The notes below the pieces were generated by a model, which saw only the letters and a list, made by a program, of their open reading frames with translations, was not told where the DNA came from and made no database searches. Shown piece by piece: positions 7,617-15,581 of a stretch of 34,812 nt of DNA (its first letter is position 1; each line of letters begins with the position of its first letter). The translations under genes were made by a program, and so were the position numbers. Source of the DNA: Minisyncoccota bacterium (GTDB lineage: Bacteria; Patescibacteriota; Microgenomatia; UBA1400; PJMF01); the NCBI GenBank assembly GCA_012799795.1, contig JAAZKO010000016.1, positions 1 through 34,812 of the forward strand, read 5' to 3'.

Positions 7617-9155
7617 ATGAAAACTTTCAAAAAATATTTGACTTTCAATAATATTTTCCTAGTTGTAATTTTAGCTTTAGCTACATTTTTACGTTTTTAT
7701 AATTTAAAAAACACCTTTATGTTTCAGGGAGATCAGGGACGAGATGCTTTAGTGGTAGCTAATATTTTTAAAGAAAAAGATCCAGTTTTTATTGGCCCGG
7801 TAACTAGTATTGGCAACATGTATCTTGGCCCTTTTTATTATTATTTTATGTTGCCATTTTTATATCTAAGTTATCCTAATCCTATTGGCCCTGTTTATGC
7901 TGTAGCCGCTTTAGGCGTCATAACAGTTGCTCTTCTTTATTTTATTTGTAAAAAAGTTTTTAATCAAAAAGTAGCGCTGCTAGCAACAATTTTTTTTGCT
8001 TTTTCTAATGTAACTGTCGGATTAGCTCGTTTTAGTTGGAATCCCAATCCCGCTCCGTTTTTTTCTCTATTGATGTTTTATTTCAGCTATCTAGCTTCCA
8101 AAAAAGATAGTCGCTATTGGCTCTTAGTTAGTTTAATGTTCAGCATTTTAATTCAACTACACTATGTTGCCTTATTGTCTTTTGCTGGAGCTTTAATTAT
8201 TTTTATTTTGGATTTAAAAAGGAAAATTAAAGAAAAAAATAGTCAAAAATTAATTAAACATGGCTTTTTATCTATCTTAATTTTTTTACTTTCCTTAACA
8301 CCGCTTGTTTTGTTTGATTTCAAGCATGATTGGCGAAATCTAAATGCACTAAAAAATATTGTTAGCAAAGAACAGAGTTTTGATCTGGAAAGAAAAAGTG
8401 GGCGAGAAGGTCTCGGTGCTTTTGTTAAATTATTTACAGTTGATTTCAAAAGACAAAGTAAAAAAGTTTTATTTAACAGCACTTTTGGAGATCTAGGCAT
8501 TAATAATTTATTTTTATATCTTAGCCTAGTCTTCGTTCTTTTTTACTTAATAAAAAAACGAAAAAAACTCAAAACAGAGGAAAAATTACTCTTTAGCTAC
8601 TTATTAACCGGATTACTTGGTTTAAGTCTCTATCAACATGAAGTTTATACTCATTATTATGCTTATCTTTTACCCATTGTTTATATTTTTTATGCTTGGA
8701 TATTAAGCAAAATTAGGGCTAAATGGTTTTTTTATTTAATTAGCTCATTGTTCTTGATATTTTTTCTTAGAAAAAATTTAGAATTTTACTCATTTAGTGA
8801 CTCTGGCTGGACAATTAATGATGTAAAGATGGTGGCAGACAGCATTCAAAAGCGTGTTGCCAACGGAGAAAAATATAATTTAGTTCTTTTATCTGAATCG
8901 AAAGATTTATACGGCATGAATTATCGATATTTTCTCTCAAGCATGAACAATCCCCCTTTAAAAATTGAGGAACACCATCAGGCAGAAAAACTTTTTATAA
9001 TTAATGAAGAAAAAAAAGAGCAGAATATTATTAATTTAGAAATTTATGAAATTGTGGTTTTCCCTTATAAAAATATTTTAGAAAAATATCAATTTGATCC
9101 TGGTCCTGAGATTACAGTGTTGGGAAATGAGGAAAATAACTATAATGGACAATAA
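7617..9155 (+). CDS. GT-C (GT39-like) membrane glycosyltransferase
   Basis: A 512-residue integral membrane protein with roughly ten hydrophobic helices. After the first helix (about 13-28) an outward loop carries FQGDQGRDALV, with Asp39 in the place of the catalytic acidic residue of GT-C enzymes. This pattern is common in family 39 (ArnT/PMT-like) proteins of candidate-phyla bacteria. The C-terminal 120 residues are hydrophilic and probably extracytoplasmic. It would transfer a sugar from polyprenyl phosphate to an unknown acceptor on the outer face of the membrane. It lies 18 bases after the DPM1-like synthase, and the next gene overlaps its 3' end by 11 bases. Codon use is extremely AT-rich, like the other membrane genes here. 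Family call moderately sure; acceptor unknown. Confidence 0.72.
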   Translation: MKTFKKYLTFNNIFLVVILALATFLRFYNLKNTFMFQGDQGRDALVVANIFKEKDPVFIGPVTSIGNMYLGPFYYYFMLPFLYLSYPNPIGPVYAVAALGVITVALLYFICKKVFNQKVALLATIFFAFSNVTVGLARFSWNPNPAPFFSLLMFYFSYLASKKDSRYWLLVSLMFSILIQLHYVALLSFAGALIIFILDLKRKIKEKNSQKLIKHGFLSILIFLLSLTPLVLFDFKHDWRNLNALKNIVSKEQSFDLERKSGREGLGAFVKLFTVDFKRQSKKVLFNSTFGDLGINNLFLYLSLVFVLFYLIKKRKKLKTEEKLLFSYLLTGLLGLSLYQHEVYTHYYAYLLPIVYIFYAWILSKIRAKWFFYLISSLFLIFFLRKNLEFYSFSDSGWTINDVKMVADSIQKRVANGEKYNLVLLSESKDLYGMNYRYFLSSMNNPPLKIEEHHQAEKLFIINEEKKEQNIINLEIYEIVVFPYKNILEKYQFDPGPEITVLGNEENNYNGQ

Positions 9156-9915
9156 TATGTCAACTTACCTTTCTCTTATTTTGCCCTCATATAATGAAAT
9201 GAAAAACATTAAAAGAGGTGTTCTCAATGAGGTTTATGATTTTCTTAAAGAATATCCTCAAACTTGGGAATTAATCTTAAGTGATGACGGTTCTAGTGAT
9301 GGCAGTAAAATTGCCTTGAAAGAATTTGCTAAAAGGGATGAGCGTATTAAATTCTTAGAAAATCCTCATCGAGGTAAAGGGCCTACTGTCAGCGCTGGGA
9401 TGTTGGCTGCTCAAGGCAAGTGGCGCTTGTTTAGTGATTTCGATCAATCAACCCCCTTAAAAGAAATCTATTCTTTGCTCAAATATAGTGATCAATATCA
9501 AGTTATTTTTGGTTCTAGAGAGATTATTGGCGCTCAACGAGAAAAAGAGCCTTTTTATCGCCATTTAATGGGCAGAGTGTTCAATTTAGTCGTCCAAATA
9601 CTGGCTGTTCCGGGCATGTTAGATACACAATGTGGTTTTAAATTGTTTTCTCAAGAAGCAACAGAAGCTCTTTTCCCCAAATTACATGTTTATTCTGGTA
9701 AAAAAGAGCGTCGTGATGCTTTTACTGGAGCTTTCGATGTGGAATTACTATATTTAGCTAAAAAATATAAATTTAAAATCAGAGAAGTACCTGTGCTTTG
9801 GCAGCATCATGCTACTAATCGAGTCAGCCCCTTAAAAGATTCTTCTTTGATGTTTCTCGATATCGTGCGCATTAAAATAGCAGATTTATCTGGTAAATAT
9901 CCCAACCATGATTAA
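9145..9915 (+). CDS. ALG5-like GT2: polyprenyl/dolichyl-phosphate beta-glucosyltransferase family
   Basis: A 256-residue GT-A family 2 enzyme resembling ALG5, which loads glucose from UDP-glucose onto dolichyl phosphate. Motifs: LPSYNEMKNI, ILSDDGSSDGS (44-54), PHRGKGPTVSAGM, the metal site SDFDQSTP (Asp98, Asp100) and the diagnostic DTQCGFKLF. It has no transmembrane helix, unlike eukaryotic ALG5. The ATG at 9145 is chosen: it overlaps the previous gene by 11 bases and has GAGGAAA about 12 bases upstream. An ATG at 9157 just after that gene's stop is the alternative. With the DPM1-like enzyme upstream, two different lipid-linked sugars can be made for the three GT-C proteins. The exact sugar is inferred. 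Confidence 0.83.
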   Translation: MDNNMSTYLSLILPSYNEMKNIKRGVLNEVYDFLKEYPQTWELILSDDGSSDGSKIALKEFAKRDERIKFLENPHRGKGPTVSAGMLAAQGKWRLFSDFDQSTPLKEIYSLLKYSDQYQVIFGSREIIGAQREKEPFYRHLMGRVFNLVVQILAVPGMLDTQCGFKLFSQEATEALFPKLHVYSGKKERRDAFTGAFDVELLYLAKKYKFKIREVPVLWQHHATNRVSPLKDSSLMFLDIVRIKIADLSGKYPNHD

Positions 9916-11182
9916 AAACAACGATCGTCGGACTTTCTTTAATCTCTTAATCACTTATCTATTTTTGTTTTTAATCTGGACTTTATTCTCTTTTGTTTTT
10001 ACTGACCCTAATTTAACATTAATTAATAGACAAGCATTTATTGCTTGTCAAAATTTTTTATGGCAAAATATTTTACCCAATACCTATTTGAGGGTTGGCA
10101 CATATTTAACATTAACCGGTGCTTTAATGATTAATTATCTTTATTTAATTAAATTTTGGCCAAAAAAAATCAAGTTTTTTGATAAAAAAATAATAATTAC
10201 TCTATTACCTCTATTTTTAATCTTATTAATTAGCTATAACGCTTTATCTCATGATCTTTTTAATTATATTTTTAATGCGCGAATCTTAATTAAATATGGA
10301 ACTAATCCGCATCGTGTAGCAGCTTTAAATTTTCCTAACGACCTTTGGTTGCGTTTTATGCATAATGTGCATACTACAGCACCCTATGGACAAGCATGGA
10401 CTATTATTTCTCTTATTCCTTACTTTTTTGGCTTTAATAAATTTTTATTAACTTATTTAAGTTTTAAATTTTTTGCTTTTTTAGGAATGCTACTTAGTTA
10501 TTTTTTCTTAAATAAATTATTAAACAAAAAAGAAAATAAAAATTTTAAACTCGCTTTATTATTTCTCAATCCCTTAATTTTGATTGAAACACTCGCTAAT
10601 GCTCATAACGATTGGTGGATGATGTGGCCAGTATTAGCCAGTTTTTTAATAGCTAAAAAATTCATTCAAGAAAAAAATAAAAATTATTTCTGGATCATAT
10701 TAATTGTTTTATTAATGTTTTTTTCAGTCTTTACAAAATTTGCTAGTTTAGTAGCTATTCCCTTTCTTATTTACTATCTTTCTAAAAATCACTTGGAAAA
10801 ATTGCTAATTTTTAAAACTAAGTTTCCGGAAAAAATTAAACATTTTATTGATCAATATTTTTGGGATTTAATTAGCATTAGCTTTTTTTTACCACTTTTG
10901 ACTAAGCGTTCACAGTGCTTTTTGACTTGGTATTTAATTTGGCCAATGGCTTTTCTACCACTACTAAAAAGCAAGTGTTGGCGCAATAATTTATTAATTT
11001 TTTCATTTAGCGCCTTACTAAGTTATGTGCCGTGGATCCTTTATCTGCCTTGGTTAAATTTTGAGCATGCTTTAGCTAATGTTTTGCTATATAAACAAGT
11101 AATATTATGGTCATCACCTCTAATTTATAATTTATTTCTTTTACTTAATTTAATTATTAAAAATGTTAAAAATAAACGCTAA
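9908..11182 (+). CDS. GT-C membrane mannosyltransferase-like protein (MptB/GT87-like)
   Basis: A 424-residue integral membrane protein with about ten helices. The loop after the third helix reads LSHDLFNYIFNARILIKYG followed by TNPHR and then APYGQAW. This is the layout of polyprenol-phosphomannose-dependent alpha-mannosyltransferases (MptA/MptB, GT87), where the Asp of S-D-LF-YI and the PYGP-W loop face the donor. Here a His lies between the Ser and Asp116, and PYGQ replaces PYGP. NAHNDWWMMWPV further on also fits. The start overlaps the end of the ALG5-like gene by 8 bases (ATG at 9908). It probably adds mannose or rhamnose to a surface glycan or glycolipid. Family placement is by motif only. 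Confidence 0.6.
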   Translation: MIKNNDRRTFFNLLITYLFLFLIWTLFSFVFTDPNLTLINRQAFIACQNFLWQNILPNTYLRVGTYLTLTGALMINYLYLIKFWPKKIKFFDKKIIITLLPLFLILLISYNALSHDLFNYIFNARILIKYGTNPHRVAALNFPNDLWLRFMHNVHTTAPYGQAWTIISLIPYFFGFNKFLLTYLSFKFFAFLGMLLSYFFLNKLLNKKENKNFKLALLFLNPLILIETLANAHNDWWMMWPVLASFLIAKKFIQEKNKNYFWIILIVLLMFFSVFTKFASLVAIPFLIYYLSKNHLEKLLIFKTKFPEKIKHFIDQYFWDLISISFFLPLLTKRSQCFLTWYLIWPMAFLPLLKSKCWRNNLLIFSFSALLSYVPWILYLPWLNFEHALANVLLYKQVILWSSPLIYNLFLLLNLIIKNVKNKR

Positions 11183-12689
11183 GCAAAAACACTATCTAGT
11201 CTTTGTTTTAATTTTGGTCTTTTATTTTATATTGACTTTATTTCAATTAAATAAATTGCCAGTTTTTGGTGATGAAGCAATTTATATTCGCTGGACTCAA
11301 TTAATTATTGATGATTGGCAACGCTATTTATTTTTCCCTATGAATGACGGTAAAACTCCCTTACAAATGTGGTTGATGATCCCCTTTCAATTTATTTTTA
11401 AAAATCAATTATTTGCTGGTAGATTTCTCTCTGTTTTGATTGGCGCTGGAAATCTTTTAACAATTGGCTTAATCACTAAAGAAATGAGCAGTCGCGAGAA
11501 AGGTAGAAATCTGAGCCAATATTTAGCCATGTTTTTTACCAGTATTCTATCTTTTACTTTCTTTCATCATCGTATGGCCTTAACCGACGCTCTATTGTTT
11601 TTAAACCTTAATTTAAGTTTTTTCTTCACTTTAAAATTTATAAAAAAACAAAAATTTTTCTATTTAGTCCTATTAGTTTTGAGTTTTTTCTTAGCTTTAT
11701 TTAGTAAGCTAAGCGCACTTTTATTTATTCCAAGTTTATTAGTATTGCTTTTTTACTCAAAAAAGTTTTCCTTGAAAAAATTTATAAAGGATGCTTTTCT
11801 CTTATTATTAGCGCTAGCAATCGGCTTTTCTTTATTTTATGGTTTGCGCTTCTTACCGGTTTTCCCGCAATTGTTTAAAAGAGGCGGAGATTTTTTATAC
11901 CCATTTGAAATCCTGTTCAAAAAAGAAATTTTTAAGATATTTTTTGGAAATTTAAATTTTTTTATTGATCAATTTTTGGCCTATTTTGGACTAGCGCTAT
12001 TAATTCTCTCTATTGCTAATTTCAACAAAAAGAATAAGCAGACAGTAATTTTATTGTTATTGGCCTTAATGGCTTATGTTATTCCTCTAGCACTGTTAGG
12101 CAAAATCATTTATCCTCGCTACTTACTCCCCACTAGTCTTTTTATTATCGTCCTTGCTAGTTTAAATTTAGCAAATTTGATAAAAGAAAAATTGAAAATT
12201 TACCAAATTTTAGCTGGGCTTTTATTTATTTTGACAATCTTTCATAGTAGCAAATTCATCCTAACTAATTACTTTGATATTGATCAAATACCTTTCAGCA
12301 AAGCTGATCGTGTCCAATACTTGGAGGAGTGGTCAAGTGGACAAGGGATTTACGATGTAACTCAACTAATGTTAAGCACCAGCAAAAAACAAAGCTTAGC
12401 AGTCGCTACAGAGGGCTATTTTGGCACCTTGCCCGATGGGATACTCATGTATCTGCACCGCCAAAATGTTGATAATCTGATGGTGGATGGCATTGGACAG
12501 CCAATTCATTCTATTCCTGAGGATTTTTTACTCAAAGCCAATAATTACGACAAACTGTGGCTAGTAGTTAATTCTCATCGTTTAAAAATGGAATTAAATA
12601 GTGATTATCTGATAAAAGAATATTGTCGACCTAATAATGCTCCTTGTTTACAAGTTTGGGATCTAAGCTATTTACTTAATAATAAGTAA
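11163..12689 (+). CDS. GT-C (GT39-like) membrane glycosyltransferase
   Basis: A 508-residue polytopic membrane protein. The first helix (11-29) is followed by LPVFGDEAIYIRWTQ, whose Asp37-Glu38 pair is the usual GT39/ArnT acidic motif, and then by DGKTPLQMW, the second conserved loop (compare KPPL in ArnT). A soluble C-terminal part of about 120 residues begins near residue 385. It starts inside the preceding GT-C gene (20-base overlap, ATG at 11163), so it belongs to the same transcript and closes the glycan locus. It would use a polyprenyl-phosphate sugar on the outside of the membrane. Acceptor unknown: a protein O-glycan or lipid-linked glycan are both possible. Confidence 0.75.
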   Translation: MLKINAKQKHYLVFVLILVFYFILTLFQLNKLPVFGDEAIYIRWTQLIIDDWQRYLFFPMNDGKTPLQMWLMIPFQFIFKNQLFAGRFLSVLIGAGNLLTIGLITKEMSSREKGRNLSQYLAMFFTSILSFTFFHHRMALTDALLFLNLNLSFFFTLKFIKKQKFFYLVLLVLSFFLALFSKLSALLFIPSLLVLLFYSKKFSLKKFIKDAFLLLLALAIGFSLFYGLRFLPVFPQLFKRGGDFLYPFEILFKKEIFKIFFGNLNFFIDQFLAYFGLALLILSIANFNKKNKQTVILLLLALMAYVIPLALLGKIIYPRYLLPTSLFIIVLASLNLANLIKEKLKIYQILAGLLFILTIFHSSKFILTNYFDIDQIPFSKADRVQYLEEWSSGQGIYDVTQLMLSTSKKQSLAVATEGYFGTLPDGILMYLHRQNVDNLMVDGIGQPIHSIPEDFLLKANNYDKLWLVVNSHRLKMELNSDYLIKEYCRPNNAPCLQVWDLSYLLNNK

Positions 12690-12770
12690 ATCTTGCTCAA
12701 AACTTTAACTTAATTTTATCTTTTTCCAATAAACTAGTTTCTATTAATTGTTTTAGAAAGGAGTTCTTTA

Positions 12771-13412
12771 ATGAAACACTTCACATATTTTGATTTTTTT
12801 AAACATGCTGCGAGCAGTCCTCTATCTAATATTTTATTAAACAGTCAATTAGCCCTAAGTGATCAGGAAAGCAAGGAAGAAAGTTTAAAAAGAATTTTAC
12901 TCAGCGCTAATTACATTAGAGATTTACTCAATAGCAATGAAGAAGAAGATCAAAAATTATTTTTAGTTAATGATGCGCTGGTAGAAATAATTTTGCTAAA
13001 CCAATGTTTCCACCAAAATGTTTCTTATAGTAAAAAATTGACTCAAAGTACTAATATTAAATTGGCTGCCAATAAATTGCTTTTTCAAGAGGTTATTAAT
13101 TGTCTATTAAATAATGCAGTCGAAGCTTATCAAACAAATAAGTTAAATAAAATTGTATTAATTAAAACACAAATTAAAAATAAGAATTTAGAAATAGGTA
13201 TTACTGATGGAGGAAGTGGCCTAACTTGGTTTCAACAACAATTAATTGCTAAAAAGTTTTATTCACTCAAAGATGAGCATCAAGGAGTTGGTTTATTTTA
13301 TGCAAAAAGAATTATAAAAAATAAATTTTCTGGAAAAATTAAATTTCTAAGTAAAAAAAATCAGGGTTCTACGGCTATCGTGCAGATTCCTCTTTATTAC
13401 AGTCCAAAATGA
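12771..13412 (+). CDS. Sensorless soluble histidine kinase
   Basis: A 213-residue protein containing only the transmitter part of a histidine kinase. Near the N-terminus FKHAASSPLSNIL matches the H-box (HExxxPL), so His12 is the likely phosphorylation site. The N-box CLLNNAVEAY (Asn115), the G1 box TDGGSGL (Asp146) and the G2 box GVGLFYAKR (Gly172, Gly174) are intact, so ATP binding and autophosphorylation are expected. No membrane helix, PAS or HAMP domain is present. A strong AAAGGAG stands 7 bases before the ATG, and the 81-base gap after the glycan locus suggests separate transcription. The 3' 38 bases overlap the 3' end of the opposite-strand response regulator, its likely partner. The signal must come from another protein; the membrane pseudokinase at 14658-15581 is a candidate. 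Confidence 0.8.
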   Translation: MKHFTYFDFFKHAASSPLSNILLNSQLALSDQESKEESLKRILLSANYIRDLLNSNEEEDQKLFLVNDALVEIILLNQCFHQNVSYSKKLTQSTNIKLAANKLLFQEVINCLLNNAVEAYQTNKLNKIVLIKTQIKNKNLEIGITDGGSGLTWFQQQLIAKKFYSLKDEHQGVGLFYAKRIIKNKFSGKIKFLSKKNQGSTAIVQIPLYYSPK

Positions 13413-14064
13413 AACCATAATCACGAATTGTTTTAACAAGCCCACTAAATCGGCCTATTTTCAACCTAATTCGTCTCACGTAGACGTTGAGGGTTCTCTG
13501 TTGAGGAATATTATCTGTTCTGGGCCAGACATAGTCGATTAGAGTCTGATAACTAACAGCTTGATTTTGATGTATTAATAAACACTCTAGTATTTGCCTC
13601 TCTTTTTTGGGCAAATAAAAGCAATCTGCATTTTCCAGATCTTGCAATAGACCGGCATCGTTTAAATAAAAATAAGGGCAAATATAGCGTTCTTCTTGCC
13701 TGCACTTTGATCTAGATAATAAGTTAGTAACTTTTAATAGAAGTTCCTTAACAACAAATGGTTTGGCTAAAAAATCGTCAGCGAGCTTTAAAGCCATGAG
13801 CCTATCAACTAATAATTTTTTTTGACTAATCAACAAAACCCTAACAAAACTCTGCTCAGCCCTTAATCCTACAAGAAAATCCAAGCCATCTTCTCTATTG
13901 ATAAAGCGATCAAAAATTAGAAGATCATAATCATTATTATCAATTAGCTCCCCTGCTCTTTCCAGTTCATGAGCTAAATCTACGTGATATTTTGACTTTA
14001 TTAATACTTGCTTAAGAGTTTTAAGTAAGATGAGGTCGTCTTCTAAAACTAAGATTTTAAACAT
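13375..14064 (-). CDS. OmpR/PhoB-type response regulator
   Basis: A 229-residue transcription factor. The receiver domain (1-115) has the acidic pocket LEDD (Glu8, Asp9, Asp10), the phosphoacceptor Asp52 in LLIFDRF, Ser80 in LLISQ and Lys101 in AKPF, so all switch residues are present. The C-terminal winged helix (about 130-225) has LPKKERQILECLL, the recognition-helix region QQRTLNVYVRRIRLKIG and the wing TIRDYGFIL. It probably controls nearby genes, perhaps the glycan locus, but no repeated operator was found. The gene runs toward the sensorless kinase and overlaps its 3' end by 38 bases, an unusual arrangement for a two-component pair. TATTAT/TATATA sequences in the gap up to the tRNA could be its -10 box. 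Confidence 0.9.
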   Translation of the reverse strand: MFKILVLEDDLILLKTLKQVLIKSKYHVDLAHELERAGELIDNNDYDLLIFDRFINREDGLDFLVGLRAEQSFVRVLLISQKKLLVDRLMALKLADDFLAKPFVVKELLLKVTNLLSRSKCRQEERYICPYFYLNDAGLLQDLENADCFYLPKKERQILECLLIHQNQAVSYQTLIDYVWPRTDNIPQQRTLNVYVRRIRLKIGRFSGLVKTIRDYGFILDCNKEESAR

Positions 14065-14159
14065 CTATTTAATTAGCCTTCTGTTATATAATAATTAAGT
14101 TGATTTTAACAAAGAAAGTTAAAGTTAAATTAAAATTTATAAAGAGATTTTAGAAATTA

Positions 14160-14230
14160 TCCCGGGTAGTGAAATGGCATCACCATTGACTCTGAATCAA
14201 TTATTCCAGGTTCGAATCCTGGCCCGGGAT
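14160..14230 (+). tRNA. tRNA-Gln (anticodon CUG)
   Basis: A complete cloverleaf can be drawn. The acceptor stem 14160-14166 pairs with 14223-14229 (7 bp, U1-A72 as in glutamine tRNAs). The D arm GTGA/TCAC (14169-14172 with 14180-14183) has a 7-base loop containing GG. The anticodon stem 14185-14189 pairs with 14197-14201 around the loop CTCTGAA, giving anticodon CTG at 14192-14194. A 4-base variable region follows, then a T stem CCAGG/CCTGG around TTCGAAT. The 3' CCA is not encoded (TCAAA follows), so it needs the CCA-adding enzyme, for which 28428-30047 is a candidate. The discriminator base is T, unlike the G of E. coli tRNA-Gln. Confidence 0.95.
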
Positions 14231-14254
14231 CAAATATGATCAGTCTAAATGGTG

Positions 14255-14260
14255 TAAAAT
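14255..14260 (+). promoter_or_regulatory. -10 box of a probable leaderless promoter (DUF488 gene)
   Basis: TAAAAT preceded directly by TG, ending 6 bases before the ATG at 14267. No Shine-Dalgarno sequence fits in the gap. A start site about 7 bases after the -10 box would fall on the ATG. No clear -35 box. Read-through from the tRNA is an alternative. Confidence 0.4.
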
Positions 14261-14266
14261 CAAATT

Positions 14267-14608
14267 ATGATAAAACTAAAAAGAGCATACGATGAGGCTA
14301 CAAAAAACGATGGTTTTAGAGTCCTAGTCGATAGACTTTGGCCAAGAGGAATCTCAAAAGAGAAGGCTCATTTAAATTTGTGGATGAAAGATATAGCTCC
14401 GAGCACCACTCTTCGGAAGTGGTTTAAACATGATCCGAAAAAGTGGTTGGGATTTCAAGAAAAATATAAAAAAGAGTTGATGAAAAATAAAGAACTTATT
14501 GAACAGTTAAAAGAATACGAAAAAAAACATAAAATTCTCACCCTTGTATATGCTGCCAAAGACACAGAACACAATGAGGCAGTTATTTTACTAGATTTAC
14601 TCAAATAG
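14267..14608 (+). CDS. DUF488 family protein
   Basis: A 113-residue protein of the DUF488/YeaO family, whose function is not established. Family motifs are clear: IKLKRAYDEATKNDGFRVLVDRLWPRG in pieces, with VLVDRLWPRG as the signature, then LNLWMKDIAPSTTLRKWF, and the C-terminal LVYAAKDTEHNEA (compare LLYGARD..HN.A). Full length for the small form of the family. It is a stand-alone gene between the tRNA (36 bases upstream) and the convergent pseudokinase gene. The -10-like TAAAAT 6 bases before its ATG and the missing ribosome site suggest a leaderless mRNA. No membrane segment or signal is present. Confidence 0.88.
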   Translation: MIKLKRAYDEATKNDGFRVLVDRLWPRGISKEKAHLNLWMKDIAPSTTLRKWFKHDPKKWLGFQEKYKKELMKNKELIEQLKEYEKKHKILTLVYAAKDTEHNEAVILLDLLK

Positions 14609-14657
14609 TTACAAAACTAATTACTCACTTTTACTAAAATTACGATCCCTAATCAAA

Positions 14658-15581
14658 TCAAATTTTAAAAACAATTTTTTTATCTAGCTTTGGCTCGGCA
14701 AGTATAAAGGAATTTTTGATTTTAAGACAAACAATTGTTTGCTTATTTGTTTTATTAGTAATTTCAATTTTCTTATGAAAATATTCTTTCATCATTTGAT
14801 TGGCTAAATAAAATTTTAATTTAAACTGCTTCATTTCTTCATTATTAAAAGAATTGATTTCAATTAAGCCCTTTATGCTTTTAGCATTAGTCAGTCCAAC
14901 ATTGTCTTCGATGAAAATTTTTAATAAATAAGGAGTTCTTGTAAAATAAATTTTTAGATATTTTGCTTTTTTATTAATTGAAATTAAAGACTCAATGCTG
15001 CTTAAAAGAATCGTATTAATAATTCTTAATAATTGATCTTGATAGGCAAAAATACGATATTCTCTTGAGCTGGTGAATTCCAGTTTAATATTATTGAGCT
15101 TTAAGGTGTCTTGATAAAAAGATAATAATGAACAGATCTCTTCTGTTAGGGCAAAAAGTCTTTTGTCATTTTTTTGCACTAGCTGTTTGTTTAATAAATA
15201 TTCTCTTTTTTTTATTGTTAATAATAGCCGGTCTGCTTTGCTCAAATATTGTTTAAATAATTGTTTATCTTTTAAAAAAACTGGATCTTTAAAACTGTCC
15301 AAAATTAAACGTAAAGAAGTCAATAGATTTTTTTGACTATTGATTGAAAAAAGCGCAATTTTGGCTGTATCTAGTAAAACAGCTGTTTTTTGACAATAAT
15401 TTTCCTGAAATTTAATCAGGGCTTTAAATTTATTGGTCCAAAATAAATAGTCAATAATATAAAAAATCAAAATGATAATTAACAATGAAATTAAGATTAG
15501 AGAAAACTCTATGAACAATAGAGCTAAACTTGGCCGACAACCCTGTTGCCAACAAAAAATTTTAAAAATCAGAAAAAGCAT
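14658..15581 (-). CDS. Membrane-anchored degenerate histidine kinase (pseudokinase)
   Basis: A 307-residue protein with a strongly hydrophobic segment at about 20-48 and then a cytoplasmic part that follows histidine-kinase order but lacks the working residues. SINSQKNLLTSL (79-90) lines up with the H-box SHELRTPL, with Ile80 where His should be. QLLRIINTILLSSIESL (183-199) lines up with the N-box, with Ser194 in place of the Mg-binding Asn. EDNVGL (225-230) is a shortened G1 box. KLKFYLANQMM (254-264) aligns with the G2 box with both glycines replaced by lysine. It should bind ATP poorly or not at all. It is the second gene of a minus-strand pair, overlapping the upstream gene by 20 bases. 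It may act as a sensor or scaffold for the sensorless kinase nearby. The kinase-fold assignment is my alignment by eye. Confidence 0.6.
   Translation of the reverse strand: MLFLIFKIFCWQQGCRPSLALLFIEFSLILISLLIIILIFYIIDYLFWTNKFKALIKFQENYCQKTAVLLDTAKIALFSINSQKNLLTSLRLILDSFKDPVFLKDKQLFKQYLSKADRLLLTIKKREYLLNKQLVQKNDKRLFALTEEICSLLSFYQDTLKLNNIKLEFTSSREYRIFAYQDQLLRIINTILLSSIESLISINKKAKYLKIYFTRTPYLLKIFIEDNVGLTNAKSIKGLIEINSFNNEEMKQFKLKFYLANQMMKEYFHKKIEITNKTNKQTIVCLKIKNSFILAEPKLDKKIVFKI

Noticed and set aside
8243..8500. An 85-codon minus-strand open frame
   Set aside because: Antisense to the GT39-like gene, low complexity, no start signal; a shadow of the coding strand.
13410..13412. A reassigned UGA code as in Gracilibacteria/SR1
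   Set aside because: TGA ends the kinase, xth and secD genes at their natural C-termini, so UGA is a stop here.
14160..14608. tRNA plus adjacent gene as an integrated element boundary
   Set aside because: No integrase, direct repeat of the tRNA 3' end, or phage-like gene follows; the DUF488 gene is an ordinary small gene.
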